Made by a program: the position numbers and the translations under genes | Source: UBA1151 sp963579925 | Lineage (GTDB): Bacteria; Chloroflexota; Dehalococcoidia; Lucifugimonadales; Lucifugimonadaceae | NCBI GenBank assembly: GCA_963579925.1 | Contig: CAUZJA010000011.1 | Coordinates: forward strand, 1-27,930 | Reading direction: 5' to 3' | Length of the DNA stretch: 27,930 nt | Shown: positions 7,301 through 16,027 of the stretch, in pieces | Position numbering within the stretch: position 1 is the stretch's first letter | Layout of the letters: each line of letters begins with the position of its first letter | The notes under the pieces: generated by a model | Seen by the model: the letters and a program-made list of their open reading frames with translations, nothing else | Database searches by the model: none | What the model was told of the DNA's origin: nothing

Positions 7301-8311
7301 TTACGCCATTACCCGGTGCTCATTCGGCGCGAAGCTGGCTTCGTAGAAGTTCGCTACATGGGCGCCGGGTGGGTTGAGATCGTCGATCACGACGCGGTCT
7401 TCATCGGTGATCTCGATGTCGATTGCGTCGAGGTTGTCTTCTAGCTGCTCCAAGGTGCGCGGGCCGACCAGTGGCGCCGTCACACCGGGCTGCTGCATCA
7501 CCCAGGCCAGCGATAGCTGAGCCACTGTGCAGCCTTTCGCCTCGGCCATGGGGCGCAGGCCATCGACTATGTCTAATACGCCGTCGCTGAATCGGGACAG
7601 CTTTCCGGCGTCGGTTTCATCGCCGAAACGTGTGCCTGACGCCTGTTTTTCTGTTCGCTGGTACTTGCCGGTGAGTCCTCCGCCTGCCATGGGACTCCAT
7701 GGGATCACTGCCAGCCCGTAGGTCTGGCACATGGGGATCTGCTCCCGCTCCATGCGGCGATCGGCCATGTTGTACGGCGACTGATCCGACACGAATCTGT
7801 TGAGTCCAAGCTCTTTGGACGCCCAGAGCGACTCGACTACTTGCCACGATCCGAAATTGCTTGTGCCGATGTAGTTCACTTTGCCTGAGGTGATCAGATC
7901 ATCGAACGCCCGCAGCGTTTCGTCGATGGCGATATGTGGATCGGGGCGGTGGAGTTGGTAGAGATCGATGCGGTCGGTCTGGAGTCGGCGAAGGCTTGCT
8001 TCGCACTGCTGGATGATGTGGAGCCGGGAATTGCCCACGGCGTTGGGGTCGTCGCCCATTCGGCCATGAACTTTGGTCGCCAGGAACACGGAGTCACGTG
8101 AACCGTTGCGAACCAGCGCTTCACCCACGGCCTCTTCACTGCGACCGCCGTTGTAGACGTTGGCTGTGTCCAGGAAGTTGAGACCAGCGTCCAGCGCTCG
8201 GTCGATGATCGTGTATGAATCCTCGGCAGATGTGCGCCCGCCAAACATCATGCACCCCAGCACCAGCGGACTTACGTTCACACCGGTTCGACCAAAACTC
8301 TTGTAGTTCAC
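7301..8311 (-). CDS. Aldo/keto reductase
   Basis: 336 residues from a GTG at 8309-8311 with an AAGGG about seven bases upstream. The AKR TIM barrel is clear. The N-terminus is NYKSFGRTGVNVSPLVLGCM. The catalytic tetrad is Asp48 (FLDTANVY), Tyr53, Lys80 (LATKVHG) and His121 (LYQLHRPDP). The GTSNFGSWQV motif and the late SLAWVMQQPGVTAPLVGPRT segment belong to the NADPH-binding side. It resembles the YghZ/PdxI-like oxidoreductases that reduce aldehydes and ketones with NADPH. The exact substrate is not predictable, but it sits among sugar-acid genes. It diverges from the MFS pseudogene at 8451. Confidence 0.93.
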   Translation of the reverse strand: MNYKSFGRTGVNVSPLVLGCMMFGGRTSAEDSYTIIDRALDAGLNFLDTANVYNGGRSEEAVGEALVRNGSRDSVFLATKVHGRMGDDPNAVGNSRLHIIQQCEASLRRLQTDRIDLYQLHRPDPHIAIDETLRAFDDLITSGKVNYIGTSNFGSWQVVESLWASKELGLNRFVSDQSPYNMADRRMEREQIPMCQTYGLAVIPWSPMAGGGLTGKYQRTEKQASGTRFGDETDAGKLSRFSDGVLDIVDGLRPMAEAKGCTVAQLSLAWVMQQPGVTAPLVGPRTLEQLEDNLDAIDIEITDEDRVVIDDLNPPGAHVANFYEASFAPNEHRVMA

Positions 8312-8450
8312 TACTGCGCCCTTCCAATTCCAAAACGACCGCTGATGTCTGCTGTTTTATCAGGAAATGGCACTCCCATACGGACTCTGGTGCGGTAGGC
8401 TTGCGGATCATGCTGATCGACCACTCCGATATAGTCGCACAACACGCCTC

Positions 8451-9722
8451 ATGTTGAAGCGCCGATTCAACATCCACCCCGGCTGGATTGTTGTCATCGG
8501 AGTTGCAGTGATCCTGTTTGGCACGGCGGGTAGTCGGTTCTCATTTGGCGTATTCCTGAAGCCGCTCACTGATGACTTTGGCTGGTCCCGCGGCTCGCTT
8601 TCTGGTGCTCTCGCCATAGCCGGGCTATCGACTGGTCTACTGCGGCCATTTGCTGGCTGGTTCGCCGACCGATTTGATCCCGTTCGGGTGGCACTTGCAG
8701 GTGTGGCGCTTGGCGGCGTCGCACTTCTGGGTCTGTCGAGGGTCCAATCCCTCTGGCAGTTGTACGCGCTCTTCATGATCATGGGCATTGGCTTCACACT
8801 GGCATCGCCAGCTACGCTCACCAAGCTTGTCAGTGCTCGATTTACCCGACGACGCGGCCTGGCACTCTCACTTGCAGGGAGTGGCTCGGCGGTAGGAGAG
8901 ACGGCGCTGGTGCCGTTATCGGCCGTCATTCTGGTGCTCAGTGGCTGGCGTTCTGCGTACATGGTGCTGGCAGCAATCCTGATATTGGTGATCGTCCCCC
9001 TTGCATTCATGCTGCTTCGGGCGCGGCCGGGTATCGAGGAAGGCGAAGCGCCCGCTGAGGTGAGTAAGACAAAGACCACATCCGCGTGCGCCTGGGCGCC
9101 CGACGATGGTATGTCTCTCAGGGAGGCGGTGAAGACGCCGATATTCTGGGCGCTGACCGCCGGGTTCTTCACCTGAGGCTACACAATGGGCTTCGTGAAT
9201 GCCCACTTTGTGGCCTACGCCACCGGCCTCGGCGCCTCAGCAATCGCTGCAGCGGGCGGACTGGCTACTGTTGGCGCGATGAGCATCGCTGGCGCTCTCA
9301 TATTCGGCACCATGGCTGATCGGCACGGAACTCGCCCCATACTCGCAATCGCATATGGCTTTAGGGGTATTGGATACGGCGTATTACTGATGGCCAACTC
9401 GCTGCCGATGGCGATTGCTGGCGTGATGCTCATTGGTGTGGCGTGGACGTCTGTTATCTCACTTACCGGTGCGGTCAGTGCCGACCAATTTGGTTTGCGA
9501 CGACTGGGCACGGTATACGGCGCGCTCTTCGGTGTGATGCCGCTGGGAGCTTCACTGGGCGTATGGATCGCAGGTCGAGTCTTCGACAACAGCGGCTCCT
9601 ACGATGTGGCACTGCAGATCAGCATGGCGCTGGGCATCGGCGCGGCGTTGCTGATTGGCCTGCCGCGCTACAAACAGCTAGCGCCAGAAGTGCCGCAAGA
9701 GGCGTCGTCGGCAGCCGATTAG
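8451..9722 (+). pseudogene. MFS transporter interrupted by one in-frame TGA at 9174
   Basis: The frame encodes an MFS carrier related to the one at 4949: LKRRFNIHPGWIVVIGV, then SFGVFLKPLTDDFGWSRGSL and GWFADRFDPVRVAL. It runs through six helices and a central loop to GFFT, where TGA at 9174-9176 stops it. The same frame continues without a gap as GYTMGFVNAHFVAYATGLG through the second six helices to TAG 9722. Comparable carriers have GFF-[TV]-C-G-F-T at this spot, so the TGA probably replaces a Cys codon (TGC or TGT) or a TGG or GGA codon. Readthrough would give 423 residues. A selenocysteine here would have no known precedent in MFS proteins. I chose ATG 8451 because the segment before it is not MFS-like, although no ribosome-binding site is visible. 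Confidence 0.82.
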
Positions 9723-11143
9723 CCGCCAGCGGTCACTTCATGCAACAATTCCAACTTCTCCTGGCCCAGATAGGCGTAGCGGTTGACCCACATGCCGTGG
9801 TCGCCGCCTTCCCAGCCCATTCGCCAGCGGCGCTCGACGTCATCGAGAGGGCCGTAGCCGTGTACCGAAGGCAATATCGGCATGTCGCCGGCCGCCAGCG
9901 TGGCCTGTTTTACTTTGCGTAGCTGCGCCTGCGTTCCCGCTTGATGCGGCGCGTCGGGTTCGGGGTAGGCGTAGTGATCGATGTTGCTGGACGGCTCGTC
10001 CTCCATATCGAAGAGCGTGGAGACGGCACGGGCAACGAGACCAGCGTCGAGCGACGGATTGAGTGCCACAATCGACTGACTCCAGTACGTCACGATCATG
10101 GGCCAGTGCATGGTGAAGTACTTGATCATCACGGCGTCGACGTGCCGGGCGTACTTCTTGAAGTCGACTCCTGTGAGCAACGACATAGGGGGCGGGAACG
10201 TGATTGGAACTAACTCCACACCGGGACGGACGCTGTCCGCTGCCTCCCTGAAGCGCTTCAAATAACCCTCGGTCACTAACGAACGGAACTCGAGAATGTT
10301 TGCGCTTTCCGGGTTGTCTCGAAACGCCGATGCCATGGCGAATGGGACGTCACGGCCGTCTGCAAACTCAGTCAGGTGGGCGTTCGTGAGAGAACTGAAC
10401 CCGTCCAGTATCGCTTGCATTGCAGACCGCATCGCTTCGAAGTCAAAACCGGCGTCAGCCGCGGCTCGTTCGGCGTGGGGGCCGAAGTCTACGAACGCAT
10501 CAGGAAACGAGTAGAAGCTCTGCTCCATGCGGTCGAGCAGCAACCCGTCCGCCAGCGGATATGCGGTCAGCACGTCCCTGGCATATGCAGCGTAGTAAGC
10601 CTGCACGTCGGGACTTGCGATTGCGGCAAAGTTCACCATGCGCTCGCCCAGCAACGATCCGTCAGGCATGCGCGGCATATCGTCGATCAGCTCCGACTCA
10701 TCCAGTCCCGCACGCAGTTTCGGCAGAGCAGGTAGGGCCATCTGAACGTAGGTCTTCATCCCTCGACGATGCGCTTCTTCGATGAAGTTATCGACGACTT
10801 CGCCCTGACTTGCGGTTAGCTCGTCCGGCTCTGACGGGGCGTAGTTCATATCTTTGTACAACTCAGCGTTTGACGCGAAACTCGGGGAGTTACGGAGGTA
10901 CTGCTCTCGCTTGCCCCAGAGTGGGCGATCAATAATCCGAACCGCTTCCTTGTCAGTACGCCCCTCATCCGGCGGCTCACGGCGGTCAGCATTGGCTCGA
11001 TCGGTAGGTTCTGACACGTAGGTCGCGATCAAAACCGTGTTAACTCCTGCTTGCTGAAGGTTGTCCAGGACGGCGTTGACGCCCTCGGCCTGAACGTGTG
11101 GAGGCCAACAGTAGACGGCCAGAGTTTTCTTACTCAATTTCAC
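9719..11143 (-). CDS. Putative TIM-barrel protein, possibly glycoside-hydrolase-like; function unknown
   Basis: 474 residues from a GTG at 11141-11143 (VKLSKKTLAVYCWPP). The upstream extension of the open frame to 11473 overlaps the divergent DapA-family gene and has no family-like features, so I exclude it. The order of segments suggests a (beta/alpha)8 barrel: GVNTVLIATYVSE, then a region with RPLWGKREQYL, then EEAHRRGMKTYVQMALPALP, then PLADGLLLDRMEQSFYSFPD, then VRPGVELVPITFPPPMSLL, and VDAVMIKYFTMHWPMIVTYW. The GLLLDRME segment could hold a catalytic acid as in alpha-amylase-like barrels, but I cannot name the family. No signal peptide is seen, so it is probably cytoplasmic. Its stop overlaps that of the MFS pseudogene by four bases. 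The divergent DapA-family neighbour suggests joint use in carbohydrate or sugar-acid breakdown. Confidence 0.7.
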   Translation of the reverse strand: MKLSKKTLAVYCWPPHVQAEGVNAVLDNLQQAGVNTVLIATYVSEPTDRANADRREPPDEGRTDKEAVRIIDRPLWGKREQYLRNSPSFASNAELYKDMNYAPSEPDELTASQGEVVDNFIEEAHRRGMKTYVQMALPALPKLRAGLDESELIDDMPRMPDGSLLGERMVNFAAIASPDVQAYYAAYARDVLTAYPLADGLLLDRMEQSFYSFPDAFVDFGPHAERAAADAGFDFEAMRSAMQAILDGFSSLTNAHLTEFADGRDVPFAMASAFRDNPESANILEFRSLVTEGYLKRFREAADSVRPGVELVPITFPPPMSLLTGVDFKKYARHVDAVMIKYFTMHWPMIVTYWSQSIVALNPSLDAGLVARAVSTLFDMEDEPSSNIDHYAYPEPDAPHQAGTQAQLRKVKQATLAAGDMPILPSVHGYGPLDDVERRWRMGWEGGDHGMWVNRYAYLGQEKLELLHEVTAGG

Positions 11144-11293
11144 TCTCTTGCCCACCCGGGAATTGATACACCGTGCGGCAAACGTGACGCTTGATGAACA
11201 CGAGACGGACGATACACCCCCAATTCGTACAATACTTGCGCACGGTTGCGCCAGTGACACTATCTGCAGGCTAAATGAAGTGGGGAAACTGCC

Positions 11294-12223
11294 TTGAATC
11301 CAGGTCAAGTTCGTGAGTGGCTGAGAGGCCCAATGGTGGCTGTGGCCACTCCGTTTACAGAAGATTTCAAGCTGGATCTGGATGCGCTCAAGAGTAATAT
11401 CCGGGTGATGATCGATCGCGGCGTCACAACCGGCAACGGCACTCTGCTGGTAGGAGGCGCGGGCGGTGAGCACCCCACGCTGAGCATTCAGGAGCGCAAG
11501 GACGTTATGTCGGCATCACTTGAGGCTGCGAACGGCGAGGCTCCGGTACTTAGCAGCATTCAGCACACCGACTACCGCCAAATCATCGATATGGCGCAGC
11601 ATGCGGAGTCGATTGGACTCGCGGGCGCTCAGCTTGGCCCGACGTACTACTACGAGCCAACGGAAGACGACGCATACAGGCTCTTCGAGCTGGTCGCGAA
11701 GGAGTCCAACATCACGCTGATGCTCTACCACACGTGGTGGGAGGGCCTCGTGATGAGTCAGGAGCTCGTCGAGAAAATTATTGAGATCCCAACTGTGAAG
11801 TCCGTTAAGTGGTCGTCACCTGATCCAACGCACTACCGCAGGGTCATCCAGGCACTCGCTGATAAAGCAGCGTTTATCGATAACTCCAACGCCCACATCC
11901 AGAGCCACATCTATGGCGCTCTTGGATTCATCACGCACCTCTCCGGTTTCTGGCCGGAGTACCCGCTCAAGATATGGAAGCAACTCGAGGCTCACGACTA
12001 CAACGGCACAGAAGAGACGCTTGCGGCGTTCAAGTGGAAGTGGACAAAGTGGCGCTCAGAAGTGACTGCCCTGACCGGCGGTGAGGGGCCGTTCATCAAG
12101 GCTGCGATGGAAGAAGTGGGCCTACCGGCTGGCCCGCCGCGTCCGCCTTCGATTCGGCCGCCAGCGCATCTATTGAAGTCGCTCAAAGAGCTTATCGACG
12201 AGTCTGGAGTGCCTCGGGTCTGA
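11294..12223 (+). CDS. Dihydrodipicolinate synthase/N-acetylneuraminate lyase-family aldolase or dehydratase
   Basis: 309 residues from a TTG at 11294, with GGGGA seven bases upstream. The class I aldolase TIM barrel of the DapA family is visible. It opens with GPMVAVATPFTEDFKLDLDA. A glycine-rich LLVGGAGGEHPTLSIQER segment replaces the usual GTTGE region. Then come Tyr145 in LMLYHTWW and the Schiff-base lysine in IPTVKSVKWSS (Lys172). Members cleave or dehydrate 2-keto-3-deoxy sugar acids, N-acetylneuraminate or 4-hydroxy-2-oxo acids. The altered phosphate/carboxylate loop and the long C-terminal tail (PAGPPRPPSIRPPAHLLK) argue against lysine synthesis. Placed with enolase-type dehydratases, a role in processing 2-keto-3-deoxy acids is plausible, but this is inference. 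Confidence 0.88.
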   Translation: MNPGQVREWLRGPMVAVATPFTEDFKLDLDALKSNIRVMIDRGVTTGNGTLLVGGAGGEHPTLSIQERKDVMSASLEAANGEAPVLSSIQHTDYRQIIDMAQHAESIGLAGAQLGPTYYYEPTEDDAYRLFELVAKESNITLMLYHTWWEGLVMSQELVEKIIEIPTVKSVKWSSPDPTHYRRVIQALADKAAFIDNSNAHIQSHIYGALGFITHLSGFWPEYPLKIWKQLEAHDYNGTEETLAAFKWKWTKWRSEVTALTGGEGPFIKAAMEEVGLPAGPPRPPSIRPPAHLLKSLKELIDESGVPRV

Positions 12224-12379
12224 GTTTTGACGTCGGAGCGCTGCTGTAATCTGTGCGGCGTTCCCTCTCGCCTTCACTAGGATTAAAACACTGTCTGACG
12301 CAGCGATCCAAGAACGCGGCTCAATGCCGAAACGGCCGGGTGCGCTCCAGAACACTCTGGATCACAGGCGGGGCGCCGC

Positions 12380-14377
12380 ATGCTGATGGGTTGGTTGCTC
12401 GCGGCCATAGCGATTCCTACCGTGGGCGGACTGCTTGCACTTCTTGTAGCCGATCGAGCGCGCGCCAGCACGGTGGTTGGCGCTGGAACCGCCATCGTCG
12501 GGAGCGCAGTTGGGTTGATCGCAGTCGCGTACGCGTTGATCAACGATTCGACTGCGGAGAAACGATGGCCGTGGGAAGTGCCATTTAGCGAGTTTCACAT
12601 TGCCATCGACCCGCTATCGTCAGTATTCCTTTTGCTGGTATTTGGGCTTGGTTTGCTGGGTGCGATTTACGGCGCACAGTACCTGTATGCATACCGTTCG
12701 ACCAAATCCCTAGGCGTGCCGTGGTTCTTCTACAACCTGTTGCTGGCCAGCATGGCGGTGGTGCTGATTTCGCGGAACGGCATGCTGTTCCTAACGGCGT
12801 GGGAAATCATGGCAATCACCTCATTCTTCCTGGTCGGATTCGAGCACGAAAAAGCGGAAGTACGCCGCGCAGCCAGGAACTATCTGGTCGCGATGCACAT
12901 CGGAACAGCATTCTTGCTGGCGTTTTTTGCGATTCTTGCCCATGAGACGGGAACTCTCGATTTCGATGAGCTCTCATCTTTCGCGCCCAGTAGTGCGCTG
13001 GCGTCCGTGCTATTTCTGCTCGCCCTCATCGGATTCGGAACCAAAGCCGGACTAATTCCGCTTCACACATGGCTCCCGGAAGCTCACCCTGCCGCGCCAA
13101 GCCACGTATCGGCGCTGATGTCTGGCGTCATGGTGAAGACCGGGATCTACGGAATCTTGCGTTCTACGGAGTTTCTGGGCGACCCGCTGGAGTGGTGGGG
13201 GATCCTGCTGATTGGAGTCGGGATGACATCCGGCATTCTGGCGGTATTGTTCGCACTGGCCCAGCGCGATATCAAGCGGATGCTCGCCTACAGCACGGTT
13301 GAAAACATCGGCATAATCACGATAGCGATCGGTATCGGCCTGTGGGGCATGAGTCATGACCACAGTGCGGTGGCATTTCTGGGATTCACGGCGGCGCTGC
13401 TTCATACCGTCAACCATGGGCTGTTCAAGGGCATGCTCTTTCTGAGCGCAGGCGCAGTGCTCCAGGCCACTCACACGCGGTCATTGGACGACCTTGGTGG
13501 GCTGCTCAAGACGATGCCAGTTACCGGAATCGCGTTCATTGTGGGCGGCGCTGCAATCGCCGGGCTGCCGCTGCTAAGCGGCTTCGTCAGCGAGTTCACT
13601 ATCGTCACAGCATCTTTACGTAGCATCGAACTGCCCGGTCCAACGGTGTCACCGGTGCTCGCGGTTATTCCTGTCCTGGGCTTGATTGGGGCTCTCGCAC
13701 TTGCCACGTTTGCCCGCGCGATTGGCATCGCATTTCTTGGAACTCCCCGCACTTCAACCGCTGAAGCGGCGACGGAAGCAGGGGTAGGCCTGAAAGTGTC
13801 GATGGTGATTCTCGCGCTGCTGACCGTCGTGATTGGCATCGTACCGATCCTCGCCATCCACGTTGTGATCCCTGCGGCAACAAGTTTGAGTGGCATCAGT
13901 CCGACAGCGGCCGGGGTTGAGACGGATGCGCTCGAAACGCTGCTCTGGCGGGTGACTGTCGCGGCACTGGTGGTGGCAGGAACCATCGTTGCACTTCTGC
14001 TGTTACGAGCTGCGCTCCTGCGAGGTCGATCAATCGGTTCTGGGCTGACATGGGGATGCGGGTACGACCTGCCCACGCCAAGGATGCAGTACACGTCGAC
14101 GTCGTTTGCCGAGCCGCTTGTGAGGCTGTTCCAGCAGATCATTCGTCCTCGCCAACGTTTGTCGCCACCTCGTGGGCCGTTTCCATCACGCGCAGGATTC
14201 GCATCAGATGCGCCCGACCTGCTGACGGAACGGGTCATCCGGCCGGCGTGGCTCATACTGCTGTCGCTCAACGCCAAATTGCGGTGGCTGCAGCAGGGAA
14301 GCGTGAATCTGTATCTCCTCTACCCGGTCATCGCACTGGCCGTGCTACTCGTCTGGCGATTTGGAATCAGCGAATGA
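12380..14377 (+). CDS. hyfB: HyfB/NuoL-like antiporter subunit of an Ehr-type membrane complex
   Basis: 665 residues, close to HyfB length, with about fifteen hydrophobic segments. Conserved proton-path residues are present: Glu142 in the AWEIMAITSFFL helix, Lys222 in GFGTKAGLIPLHTWLPEAHP, His229, and Lys253 in MSGVMVKTGIYG. The discontinuous-helix region DIKRMLAYSTVENIGII also follows the family. The tail TWGCGYDLPTPRMQYTSTSFAEPL, followed by a final helix, is the HyfB-type C-terminus, which NuoL does not share. In this superfamily the subunit is thought to move protons or sodium ions across the cytoplasmic membrane, driven by electron flow in the soluble arm. It heads the operon and overlaps the next gene by ATGA. 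Only a G-rich stretch precedes the ATG, so the start is moderately certain. EhrA would be the parallel name. Confidence 0.92.
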   Translation: MLMGWLLAAIAIPTVGGLLALLVADRARASTVVGAGTAIVGSAVGLIAVAYALINDSTAEKRWPWEVPFSEFHIAIDPLSSVFLLLVFGLGLLGAIYGAQYLYAYRSTKSLGVPWFFYNLLLASMAVVLISRNGMLFLTAWEIMAITSFFLVGFEHEKAEVRRAARNYLVAMHIGTAFLLAFFAILAHETGTLDFDELSSFAPSSALASVLFLLALIGFGTKAGLIPLHTWLPEAHPAAPSHVSALMSGVMVKTGIYGILRSTEFLGDPLEWWGILLIGVGMTSGILAVLFALAQRDIKRMLAYSTVENIGIITIAIGIGLWGMSHDHSAVAFLGFTAALLHTVNHGLFKGMLFLSAGAVLQATHTRSLDDLGGLLKTMPVTGIAFIVGGAAIAGLPLLSGFVSEFTIVTASLRSIELPGPTVSPVLAVIPVLGLIGALALATFARAIGIAFLGTPRTSTAEAATEAGVGLKVSMVILALLTVVIGIVPILAIHVVIPAATSLSGISPTAAGVETDALETLLWRVTVAALVVAGTIVALLLLRAALLRGRSIGSGLTWGCGYDLPTPRMQYTSTSFAEPLVRLFQQIIRPRQRLSPPRGPFPSRAGFASDAPDLLTERVIRPAWLILLSLNAKLRWLQQGSVNLYLLYPVIALAVLLVWRFGISE

Positions 14378-15300
14378 CCGCAGGCGTCTCATCAATCAGC
14401 TTCGTGATCGCAGGGTTCATACTTGCGCCGCTGATGATTGGGATCATCAACAAGACCAAAGCCTTCATTGGAGGTCGCACGGGCGCGCCGTTCCTTCAGC
14501 TGTATTTCGACCTGATGAAACTGCTGCAAAAAGGCGGCGTATACAGCGTGACCACGGGTTGGATTTTCAGAGGCGCGCCATCGGTGGTGCTAGCCTCGGT
14601 GGGCGTTGTGTTGCTGCTTGTGCCTATCACCACATCGGGCGCTGTATTTAGCTTCAACGGCGACATATTCCTCTTCGCCGGGTTACTCGCGCTTGCGCGA
14701 TTGGCCATGATTCTGGCGGCGATGGACACGGGTTCTGCTTTCGAGGGCATGGGCGCCAGTCGAGAGGCGATGATCTCTGCAATCTCCGAGCCAAGCTTTC
14801 TGCTCATGTGGGTGGCGCTGGCCGTCATAACGGGCGAGCTCTCGATCGCGGGAATGCTTGGCGACGGGCTAAATCCGGCGTGGACCAGTGCTTCTGGTCC
14901 GGCCATCGTGCTGCTGCTGGTCGCACTCTTCCTGTTGATGCTGGCAGAGAACGCCCGCATCCCGGTGGACGACCCCACCACGCACCTTGAACTCACCATG
15001 ATCCACGAGGTGATGATCCTGGACCACAGCGGCCCGGATCTGGGATTCCTCACGTACGCTGCAGCGCTGAAGCTCTGGATCTTTGCGGCGCTGCTGGTGA
15101 ACATTGTGCTCTCCCTCTACGCTGGCCCGCTGTGGGCGGCGGCGTTGCTGTTTGGCGTGGGCATGATTGCTACAGCCGTTGTGATTGCGCTGGTTGAGTC
15201 GACTATGGCGCGCCTCCGGATGATCCAGGTACCGGAGTTGCTGACGATTGCCGTTGGCCTGAGCGCGTTGAGCGCTGCGATTGCAGTGGGAGTGCGATGA
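14374..15300 (+). CDS. hyfC: HyfC/HycD/NuoH-like membrane anchor subunit
   Basis: 308 residues from ATG 14374, which overlaps the hyfB stop by four bases (ATGA). The open frame extends upstream to 14050 but that part lies inside hyfB. NuoH-family marks are the cytoplasmic loop with GRTGAPFLQLYFDLMKLLQK after helix 1, the FEGMGASREAMISAISEPSF segment, and the loop AENARIPVDDPTTHLELTMIHE, whose acidic residues line the entry to the membrane arm in complex I. About eight helices follow the family layout. The subunit anchors the large/small subunit pair to the membrane and couples redox change to the ion channels. No quinone-site claim can be made from sequence alone. Confidence 0.93.
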   Translation: MTAGVSSISFVIAGFILAPLMIGIINKTKAFIGGRTGAPFLQLYFDLMKLLQKGGVYSVTTGWIFRGAPSVVLASVGVVLLLVPITTSGAVFSFNGDIFLFAGLLALARLAMILAAMDTGSAFEGMGASREAMISAISEPSFLLMWVALAVITGELSIAGMLGDGLNPAWTSASGPAIVLLLVALFLLMLAENARIPVDDPTTHLELTMIHEVMILDHSGPDLGFLTYAAALKLWIFAALLVNIVLSLYAGPLWAAALLFGVGMIATAVVIALVESTMARLRMIQVPELLTIAVGLSALSAAIAVGVR

Positions 15301-15304
15301 GCTG

Positions 15305-16027
15305 ATGGAATATCTCATCGACTTCATGCTGATTCTGGCTCTGGTACTCGGGCTCGCCTGCCTGGGCCTACGGCGCGTCTCTCAGTGCGTTTGGGCGGCG
15401 GCGTTGCAGGGAATCGTCACGGGTATCCTGCTGCTGATTGTTCACGATGAGGTGGAGATTGGCCTCATCGTGGTCGTCGCATCCAGTATCGTCGTGAAGG
15501 GCTTACTCGTTCCGTGGTTCCTCACCCGCACCATCAAAACGGGGCGGGTGGAAGTTGAAGTTGAGCCGTACATCGGCTTCAACCTGTCGCTGGTCATCGG
15601 CGGACTGGCCTTCGGCGCGGCGTTGTGGCTCGCCATTGCGCTCACGCTGCCATTCGAAATCGAATCCGAGTTGATCATCCCGGTTTCACTCGCGACCGCG
15701 TTCATCGGTCTGTTGACTATCGTGAGCCGGCGCAAGGCGATCACGCAGGTGGCGGGATTCCTGATACTTGAGAACGGCATCTTCATGTTTGGTCTCGTGC
15801 TCGTTGCCGCGCTCCCGACGCTGGTGGAGATGGGCGTGCTGCTGGACCTGTTTGCAGCCGTGTTCGTGATGGGCGTGACGATTCACAACATCAACCGTGC
15901 GTTCGACCACATCGACACCAGCCGCCTGAATCAGTTGCACGATAAGTTACCGTCACGACGCTGGCGCATGCCACGCAACGGCGCACGCCAGCGTGAGGCA
16001 GTGCAGAACGATCAGGCCGACTCATGA
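15305..16027 (+). CDS. hyfE: HyfE-like membrane subunit (NuoK-related N-terminal part)
   Basis: 240 residues from ATG 15305 (MEYLIDFMLILALVLGLACL). The open frame can be read from TTG 15281, but that start lies inside hyfC and lacks a good ribosome-binding site, whereas 15305 has GGGAG about 12 bases upstream. The protein has about six or seven hydrophobic segments, with acidic residues in or near them (HDEVEIGLIVVVASSIVVKG; GFLILENGIFMFGLVL), as in HyfE and the NuoK-like carriers. The C-terminus (HDKLPSRRWRMPRNGARQRE) is basic and probably cytoplasmic. The stop overlaps the start of hyfF (ATGA). The role is structural and part of the ion path. Confidence 0.88.
   Translation: MEYLIDFMLILALVLGLACLGLRRVSQCVWAAALQGIVTGILLLIVHDEVEIGLIVVVASSIVVKGLLVPWFLTRTIKTGRVEVEVEPYIGFNLSLVIGGLAFGAALWLAIALTLPFEIESELIIPVSLATAFIGLLTIVSRRKAITQVAGFLILENGIFMFGLVLVAALPTLVEMGVLLDLFAAVFVMGVTIHNINRAFDHIDTSRLNQLHDKLPSRRWRMPRNGARQREAVQNDQADS

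Noticed and set aside
9174..9176. Selenocysteine at the TGA in the MFS gene
   Set aside because: No selenoprotein MFS carriers are known to me and no obvious stem-loop follows at the right distance. A nonsense change or base error is simpler.
11191..11260. Sigma-70-type promoter between the divergent TIM-barrel and DapA-family genes (TTGATG, TACAAT)
   Set aside because: TACAAT at 11228 has no acceptable -35 at 16-18 bases, and TTGATG is too far away.
11144..11473. Long N-terminal extension of the TIM-barrel protein
   Set aside because: It lies antisense over the start of the DapA-family gene and reads as low-quality sequence; the GTG at 11143 precedes the first barrel strand.
12324..12386. 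Leader peptide of 20 codons before hyfB (MPKRPGALQN...)
   Set aside because: No ribosome-binding site, no run of regulatory codons, and no attenuator-like hairpin follows; open by chance.
14050..14373. Upstream extension of the hyfC frame
   Set aside because: It is an out-of-frame reading of the hyfB 3' end; the ATGA start at 14374 fits the family N-terminus.
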